Positions 55,937 to 64,000 of a stretch of 64,000 bases of DNA are shown piece after piece. Under the pieces are notes generated by a model. It saw nothing but the letters and a program-made list of their open reading frames with translations. It searched no databases and was not told the DNA's origin. Each line of letters begins with the position of its first letter. The first letter of the stretch is position 1. This DNA is from Lunularia cruciata (taxonomy: Eukaryota; Streptophyta; Marchantiopsida; Lunulariales; Lunulariaceae): assembly GCA_948567375.1 (NCBI GenBank), contig OX419759.1:12740744-12804743 (forward strand), read 5' to 3'. The position numbers and the translations under genes were made by a program.

Positions 55937-56671
55937 ATAGGAGACCTTGAGAGAAACACAAAAGAAGAAACACAATTTCACTATCAACCTCTGATGCCCA
56001 AAAGGAGCACCTTGACTTTATTATATAGCAAAGAGGATTTCCTTGAAGGAAGCTCTACCCTTAGATCAGATACATGGATTGATGGCATGTGAGCAATCTC
56101 TACCCTTAGATTAGTTGCATGTGTAACTGACATGGAAGTTTTGATCCTATTTGATTGGTCAAAATCTCTTTGACCAAAGGGAGTCTTTAGAGAATCTACT
56201 TGTAGAAATCTCTGAATAGCATGGGTGAGGTATAGTCAAAAAGCTCTCAATAAGACAAACTTGGAGGAGGGAAGGCCAACCTTTCCTTTGTAGGAGAAGG
56301 AGATTGTGCACATTTTGTAGGCCTAATTCATTTGTTTAGGCCTCCAAAATTGGGTTTGAAGTTTCCAGGCTAATTTCAACTCTTGCTCTATTAATAAAAG
56401 TCCTCTTTTAGTGAGACCTCTATCTGATCTACCTAACCCATCATATATAACATCCTTCGAGATGCTTCTAAGCCAATTTTCATTGATGGATGATATGTCT
56501 AGCTTTTGGTATTACAAATTCAAGCTATTTTTGGCTCCTACCCTATTAGTAGAAGTACTCTTTTGGTGACACCTCTATCTGATCTACCTAGCCTATCATA
56601 CATAACATCCTGCAAGATGTTACCATGCCAATTTTCACCTCTAGCTAATATGTCTAGCTATTGGTATTACA
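55937..56671 (-). repeat. LTR, family W, copy 4
   Basis: On the minus strand it begins TGTAATACCAATAGCTAG at 56,671. The 5' subrepeat is duplicated: 56,517-56,671 and 56,362-56,516, each ending GGTATTACA on the plus strand. It then follows the W order: AATTAGGCCTACAAAATG, TTGACCAATCAAATAGG, TATA box at about 56,026. The far end near 55,937 is diverged and no target duplication is visible. More diverged than copies 2 and 3. Confidence 0.85.
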
Positions 56672-58049
56672 TATGGCTATCATGACTCTATCAATGAATA
56701 CAAATGTTTACCCACTACTCTTACCCCAATTATTTAAGCCACGGGAAATACATGCTCCGTTCCCATGGTGTGTGAATCTGTCAAGAGCAAGGGGTAGTTG
56801 GATCTTTGTTGGAGTCTTATTCTTCTTGTATGTTTTTCTGAATACCTCATGAGCTTTAATAAGATCAACCAAACATAAAAGAATGGACATTTATTTGAGT
56901 GAGCTGTCTAAAAGGCTTTGATCAAGATGCCAAAATATCTCTCATGAATTCAGAACTACAAGGGACAGAAACTCTTGATTCAAGATATCTTTGATGATTT
57001 GCAAACTCCTACCATTTTAGCAAAAGCTTTATTGTGTTAGTTAAATCATTTAAACCATCTAGCCAACAATTTAAATCCAAAGAGTCATTCTCATTCTCAA
57101 GATCTTCTTTGATACTCCTTTAGATATATTGACCTATTATCTTGGTAAGTTGTTTGCAAGTATTGGGTCATGGCATTTCACAATGGTTCAAATATAAATG
57201 CTAGTGATATATTGGATGTCTCTCAAATGAAAAATGAAAAATGCAATGCAATGCAAGGTCTCTTAAAATAAAATAAAAATAAAAACACCCACCCTTGATA
57301 ACCTCAAGAGTGTCAACACAATATGCTAAATGTAGAAACTCACAAATGCATTCCATAAAGGATATTGCTAATATGACTAGTGACCCCAAAATGACCTTCT
57401 TGTGAATGTGAATAACCACACCAAAAAGACTCTTGAAAATGTGACAAATGACTACGATTGACCATATATTGCAAATGTTGAATTTGGATGATTGAGAACC
57501 AAGATGCATGCTTCCATCTCTATGAGGGAAGCATGCATCAAGTTCCAAATTAAGATAAGTGTAAATAAATACTCTAATTAATGCTTATGGAAGAACACAT
57601 AACTGTAAATTTCTACAGGTCACCCTTTATGGATTCCACAAAAGTTTACAATATTTTACCCATAAATTTTCTGAATTTTCTTTCCCAAGCTCCCATAAAC
57701 ATTTTACAAAGTGCATATGAAATCTTCTACAAATCTTTAAAACTACCTATGATACTATTATTGAACTTGATAACTTACTTTGCTATTTTCTTGATGGTTT
57801 AAGATGAGTTTTACAATACTTAGACTCTTTTCTTCTTCTCTACATATCAATGTGAATATCTCCCCAATGAGACCTACTCCTTGCCAACCCTCACTAGAAT
57901 GAAATTTCAACACACAATCTCTCTTCCTTCTACTCCATTTCTTATTTTTGAACTCCTTTCAAATGCTTTTTAATGCCCCAAGAAACATATGGTACTAACA
58001 AGACATTATGTGTTTTATTACATATGACCTATAGCTTTGGTATCATCTA

Positions 58050-58205
58050 AAGAAACCATTATAATCCTTCTGCACATAAAACAGCCAATAATATCTCTTT
58101 TTCAGTTTGTTCACTTTTCTGTCATTAACAAGGGTCTCCTTGTTTTTGCACATAGAAACTAAAAGTCTAAAACCATGTGAAGAAACCATTATAAACCCTC
58201 TGCAA
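58050..58205. repeat. Direct repeat 130 bp apart
   Basis: AAGAAACCATTATAATCC at 58,050 recurs with one change at 58,180 and is followed in both cases by a C/T-rich TCTGCA block. The intervening TTTGTTCACT-type block also has a second copy at about 58,235. Looks like an old 130-bp duplication. Confidence 0.7.
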
Positions 58206-60730
58206 AAAAAGGACACCAGTAGCACCTCCATGTTTGTTCACTCTTTGTCAGGTTAATTGCTTAGAAAGTTATGGGAGGTTTTACTGCAAAAGATCATAAC
58301 TTTATCATTTCCTAATTAGCCTCATAGTCATTATAGTGTAATTGGTTAGATCATACTGAAAGGATCTAGACACAAGAAATACTCACCAAGAGAATAAAAA
58401 GAAGTATAGTCAGTAGAAAATGGTTACAATGGAAATCACATTGAACATTTCTTGGAGAATAGAAAGAGACACATACTTGAATATCAACGGACCAAAAAAA
58501 TGCATTGAGCTTACTTCATCCAACAAGTAGTGTTTTAATCCACTAATTAGATTTACATGTTTTGGGGAGAAGTTTTTCTGCACAATTCCATTGACTAGGT
58601 TTTGGAACAAGTGCAAGTTTAATAACTTTGTGCATTACTTCTACATTATGTGTGGTGCTTCATTGCTTTAGCTATAACATCTCATTAAGATCTAGTAATG
58701 GATGGAACATGCCAAAAAGGCTTGACACTTGCACCAAAATTACAACAGATTCATTCCTATAGATCTTTGGTCCAGGTAGGAACTTGTAGATCTAGGGACA
58801 ATTACAAAAAAATGCAATTATCACAAATCTGATTTCATGCCATTATCAATAGCTCCTATTTTCCAAGAGAGCAGTGTTAATGGTGATGTTTCTCATAGAG
58901 AACACACTTTATAGATTATGGTAACAATTGGCTTCACTATTCCTTCCTAGTATTTGATAATGTTACATGGAACTTTGTTTGGACCTCTTGTATAGAGATC
59001 CTAGTTAAGGTCACAAATTTGTGTGAGCCACGCCTCAATAGATCTTCCAAAGAGTAACCATCATTTCATAACTATCTATTTGATGGGTCCTCATAGCTTA
59101 TTGTGCTGCTTTTGGAGCTCATGTGATTTAGATCACCACTTATTTTTATCTTTGTGCTAACCACTCAACTATAACAATTTTTCTCCATACTAAATTCCAC
59201 ATCTCTTATCATTCTCATTGATGATAGTCTTATGGTATTAACCTTCAAAAGACCAGAGAAATCACTTTGATTTAAGAGTTCTTGATAAACCTACAAATTA
59301 TTTGATTTGACTAGTAACTCAACCTGTTCTGATTTTCTTTGAAAAATATGTAGGTTATTCCACTTGCAATATCCTTCATCCTATCATGGAAAAATAAAGC
59401 TATCTAATCTCTTCTTTATTTTAAGTATTAGTATACTCCATCTCCAATGACAAGACTATTGCATTTAGAAGGCAATATGGTTGTTTGTATATGTTAGGTC
59501 ATGTATTAGAGACTTCATTATATTACTTTACTTCTTTCAATAAATTGTTTTTATGGCACTTTTTAACTACTAATTTTAATTTTGTTATTAAATAAATATT
59601 TTATAAGTTGGTTATTGAGGAGTAGGAGTTAAGTGTAAAGTAAAGAAGTAAGATGTGAATATTTATGTACCTATTCATTTAGTGTAATCCATTAATAAAA
59701 TTGTAGTATTTGTGTTATATAGATACCTCAATGTAATTATTTCTTTGTTCTTGATATAAGTATGTTTGTTCTTTATAATATTATGTTGTCCAAATGCAAT
59801 ATCTCCTAGAATCTTGTACAAAAACACATATGTGATCTTTATAGTAAAATTCCACATAATATTTGTTTTATATAGTCTCCTAATTTTTAAACTTGAAAAT
59901 CTCTCACCTTGTGTATAAACTTAATAGTCTCAAACTAGAGACATGTACGTTTGTGTTCCTCATATAAGCATTTGAACCATTGTTTTTTTGGTCCTTTGTG
60001 ATCTTTAAGCTCATTGCTTGTAGTCTTTCAAGTCTTACGATTTGTCCTCTATGGTCTTTGATCTCCTAGCTTAAAGTCCCACAAGAATCTTATTGTTATA
60101 ACCAAAATATTTTTCATCTATAATATTTTATATTATAATATTGATGTTATTTTTCACTTTACTATAATTATCTCAATGGTTGTTTTGAAATCTAACAAAT
60201 GACTAAAGAAAATCAATGACTTTGCTAACTATATGTGATATTATAAGAAAAATGCATACAATGGGATCAATGCTCTATTGAATTTTGAGTTTGAAACTTT
60301 AACAATACTAACTAAGGCTTAATTGCACTCAACACCCTTAATCAAGCTTGAGTTGCTTGAATGATGATTTTTTAAGCTATATCAACCTTAGCAAGGCTAT
60401 CTAAATAGATAAATTTAGATTAAATTTATGTGAGTTTTAATGTAAATAGTCAGATAAAATTTTATATATCTACAATATAATCTATATATGAGTAAGCAAA
60501 GTCATATTGTTCAGGGTTCTATTGATTCTACCTTATCTTTAGTACAAATTTGGTGCTTCTTAATAGCATTATCGTTTGGTTACCAGTATTAACAAAACCT
60601 TCATTTAAGGAATTAACAGTTTTACCAAGAACATTATTGTAATATCTCCACATGATTACAAGACAAGTTTATATCTAATTGACCATTGTGTAAATTACTC
60701 CTATAGCCAAATATGTCTTCAAAAGAAAAA

Positions 60731-60839
60731 GGCAATTTTTTTAGATGTATCTGCTTCCATGCATATGAGTGGGTTGAATTTGCCTCAAAGGCAATTTTTA
60801 AGATGTGTTTGCTTCCATCCATATGAGTGGGTTGAATTT
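60731..60839. repeat. Two-unit 59-bp tandem repeat
   Basis: GGCAATTTTTT...CATATGAGTGGGTTGAATTT occurs at 60,731 and again at 60,790 with few changes. Confidence 0.9.
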
Positions 60840-61732
60840 CCCTCGAACCTTTCTTGCTCCCTTATATTATATTTGAAATTTATGTACAAATTATTCCTCT
60901 CTTGTTGTGAGTTTTAGAAAGTCATTGGCTTAGGGATCCACTTTTGTTGAAGAAACGTAGTTTCTTCTCCTTTTAACTACTTTGTATGCTTTTTCCAAAA
61001 TCTCTCATTTTAAGCATCACTATAGTTTTTCTTTAGTTCTTGGTTTTTTTTTTTCCTTATAATACGTAGTTTGCTTGACATTCAATCTCTATCGTACTCC
61101 ATAGTTTACCTTTTTAATTTCCTTGTCGTTGTATGTGGTTTACAAGGCTGAGGACTTATTATTTGAATCATTGGTATTATTCAAAATTTAAAGCTTTACT
61201 ACATTCTTTTATGTAATGAAATTTTGGAGCCTCTTCTTCATTGGTGGATCTAAGCATCTAACTATTTGTGGAAGATACTCAATGACCTATAAATATTTAA
61301 AAAAGTGATAAAAATCTTTTTTATTAAATTCATTTGCTTGATAAAATCCAAAATTTGAAGCTACAATCAAGCTACTAAGGGTTCAATATCCAAATGATTT
61401 TCACAACAACTAAAGTGGCTTCATCAAGGCTATTTTATTATGATTATCCTCAGTGCAAGGCTAGTTAAAATCAAACTTCAAGTGTTTACTTATAAATGAA
61501 ATATTTGACTTATATATTCTTGTTATATCTTACAAACTATCTTATGATAAAATTATTATAACATATTGTTATTGTCAACAAAGATATTGAATTAGATTAC
61601 ATCAAAACAGCTAGTTGTAAAATCTAATTTGTAAAGCATATAAAGCATATTAATTATCTTTTTTAAATTTTTATATTATTCTTATTTTTCACACTTTGAA
61701 TATTTTTCTACACAATTTTTCATGTTAGTAGC

Positions 61733-61762
61733 AATAAATATAAATATAAATATAAATATAGA
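61733..61762 (+). repeat. ATAAAT microsatellite
   Basis: About four and a half ATAAAT units in an AT-rich stretch. Confidence 0.85.
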
Positions 61763-64000
61763 TCAATATACTCTATAGTTGCTCTTGGAGAAAATCTCAA
61801 TACTAATAGAAAATCACCAAAAAAATAATTTATTTTAATTTTAATTTTTACTTGAAATTATGCATCTTATATCTTAAATTATGCATTCTGTTATGATGAA
61901 GTGTTATTCTTGCGGATATTTATTTGTCACATCAAATATCTATTCTAAAAGTTCTTTCACAAGAAACCAATGTAACAATTTCAACCAATAATGGTCTTAT
62001 TTAGGTTCAACTGCAATGGATCTAATGTTAGTTAAATTATAGTCAAAATTCTATCCTTTTTTTGTTAAGTTATGATCATAAAAAGGAAATATCATCTTTT
62101 GATCATAGATATTGTATCCTTTTTTTTACAAGTGCAAAGACTAAAATATATGATAAATTTATCCTCTTTCAAATTGGTTGTATATGAATTTTTAATTTTT
62201 GCATCTATAATAGGTTTTGCCATCATATTAATTTTGCTATTATGTTAACTTTGATGGGTTTATAACCTTTAGTATTTTTAGCATTTTTTCTTTAATCAAC
62301 TTTTGTACTTGGACCTTGCTCATTTATTTCATTAGGGTCAATGATATCTCACTAGAGTGAGATATCAACATTTATTCATCATAGCATTTTTTCAGCTCTT
62401 AGTTTTGGATATTTGCAATGAAATTGTTGTTTGTCCTTTTTCAGCTCTAACCTAGCTGTTTGCAACATTTGATATATTGTCTTTTCCAAGCTAAGCACTT
62501 AAATATTTTGACGTCTTAGATCATGTTGTTCTTGCAAAATCTTATACCCAAAGTGTAAATAGATATATTTTATACTTACTAAATTTTGTCAAAAAGAAAA
62601 AGAAGAAGAAAATACAAGGGAGAATTACTTAAAATTAATATGATTGACTAGTGACTATACCTTAGAATTTAGTTTGAGTGAAAACTTACTGCATATTATG
62701 CTTGAATAACAACTATATCTCACTTTTTCATACTTTTCACCATTTTCTTAAAATATTGGATTGATGTAATTTTATATACATATAATATGAATATAGGACC
62801 ACTAAAGACATGACCTAGTATGAACCTAGTAATACTCTCTATTTCATATTGTTTTATAACTTCTTGCTCTGTTTTTATATAATATATATGTTTTGGATGG
62901 GCAAAAGTCCTTGACATAAAAATAAGAATTGAAGAAATTTGGTGTGATAATTTTGACAAGACCAATTAATTATATATAAAGCAAAATGATCAAGCGTATT
63001 CAATGCTGTTTTTTGTACAAAAAGATGTTGATACTGTTTATGCCTAATTTAAACCCAAGTGAAATAGAAGAGTAGTGTGAAATTGGTGTTTTCTTGTTTG
63101 AGCATAGGACGAGAATCATTTAATAGAAATCACTAAGAAAACAGATTATCAATATTAACTATACACTAGTAAAATTTATATATGAATATGACAAATGAGT
63201 AATAATATGATTTATATAAAATAATATCAATATATTTTAGAATTAAATCATGATTAAATGATATAATATAATCATTGGTATATTTTCACATGAAGTTTTA
63301 TTTCCTACTAGATACTTAAGATGTTTGATCTTTTTATCTCAATATCAATGTATTTAACTTCTTTTTGAATTATCAAGAATCTTAATATTTTCAACTCAAT
63401 ATAATTGGTTAGGTGCATCCAACCATAACTCATAGAGTAGATGAACATGCTTTATGATATACTTGGTGATATATGCATGAAAAATCTCACTCTATCAAAT
63501 CCTTACACATTATTATATATTTCTATTAAATCCTTTTACACTCCTGTATATTTATAATCTTTGCTTTGGTGATGTGAAGAGTGAAATTTTGTTTCCTAAA
63601 AAAAATTGTTTTGATTCTAGTATCATATTTATGTTTAAGTCAAAATTATAAACTGAAAATGTTTAAATTATATATCTAATTATACCAAGTATTAAACTAA
63701 CCATTCAAATTGGTTCCCAATCTTAGATGGATTCTAATGAATATCCATTTAGATTGTGTCTATATTCTATGATATATAGTCTGACTATCATCTCTAAGTT
63801 GTAAATAATGTAATAGGACATGAGTAGTATCATTATGTGCCTATGTTATAATCTCAAAACCAAGAAAAAAAAATACAAAGAAATAATGACAACTCAACTT
63901 TGGTTACTATATTTTCTCCTTAAGTATGATCTCTCAATACATAAAATTCAAGGTCATTGATTATTTTCATCTAATACTATCTACTTGAAATTAAATTTGA

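Larger units (their letters stand above)
56672..64000. other. AT-rich intergenic DNA, no gene supported
   Basis: Strongly AT-rich, increasingly so after about 59.5 kb. No LTR ends, polymerase motifs or long frames. The longest frames (57,201-57,548 minus; 57,581-57,802 plus; 62,720-62,965 minus) are hydrophobic or low-complexity and unrecognised. Small repeats are listed separately. Confidence 0.5.

Overview
Plant nuclear DNA, most likely from a large, repeat-rich genome. A gymnosperm would fit, but nothing in the window proves it. The sequence is AT-rich and gene-poor and is dominated by old, stop-ridden LTR retrotransposons. Primer sites, chromodomain and polymerase motifs are all of plant LTR-element types. 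I see no rRNA, tRNA, CRISPR array or convincing intact host gene. All calls come from reading the sequence by eye; no database search was run.

Layout. 1-18.7 kb: mostly unassigned DNA. It holds one solo LTR of a family called W here (5.86-6.36 kb), a GC-richer island at about 8.64-9.54 kb with an unrecognised ORF and a striking 75-bp-arm inverted repeat, several decayed unidentified coding stretches (11.3-12.3, 14.8-15.9 kb), and a minus-strand coiled-coil remnant (16.8-18.7 kb). 18.84-54.68 kb: one nest of elements built around a single giant plus-strand Ty3/gypsy element, X. 54.7-64 kb: AT-rich DNA with a 51-bp tandem array and another W copy.

The nest. X has a 5' LTR (18,844-26,254), a tRNA-Asp-like primer site, gag, protease, RT, RNase H, integrase, a polypurine tract and a 3' LTR (34,967-54,680). 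The LTRs appear stretched because other elements landed in them: a Ty1/copia element (5' LTR), a complete chromovirus Cv (37,257-43,264, minus strand; 3' LTR), and element Z (44,422-53,724, minus strand, TSD GTAAT). Z was itself hit by Y (49,838-53,603, plus strand, TSD CAAG) and by two W LTRs in opposite orientation. Two solo Cv LTRs interrupt X pol. Net of insertions, the X 3' LTR, Z and Y are each about 3.8-4.4 kb.

Main observation. X, Z and Y are three diverged families whose very long LTRs each contain a protein-coding region downstream of the LTR TATA box. It starts about 350-380 bp after the TATA box in every family. It encodes a related protein: an N-terminal domain (YKD, FF, INW and HF...LT.EE blocks), a charged linker with basic and acidic patches (clearest in Y and Z), then a long coiled coil. 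It is not gag, protease, RT, RNase H or integrase. I know of no standard description of such an LTR-borne gene.

Second observation. The Cv chromovirus LTRs carry clusters of GAAnnTTC boxes, including a perfect three-box heat-shock-element match conserved in both LTRs. The nearest cluster lies about 21 bp upstream of the TATA box, which suggests a heat-responsive promoter.
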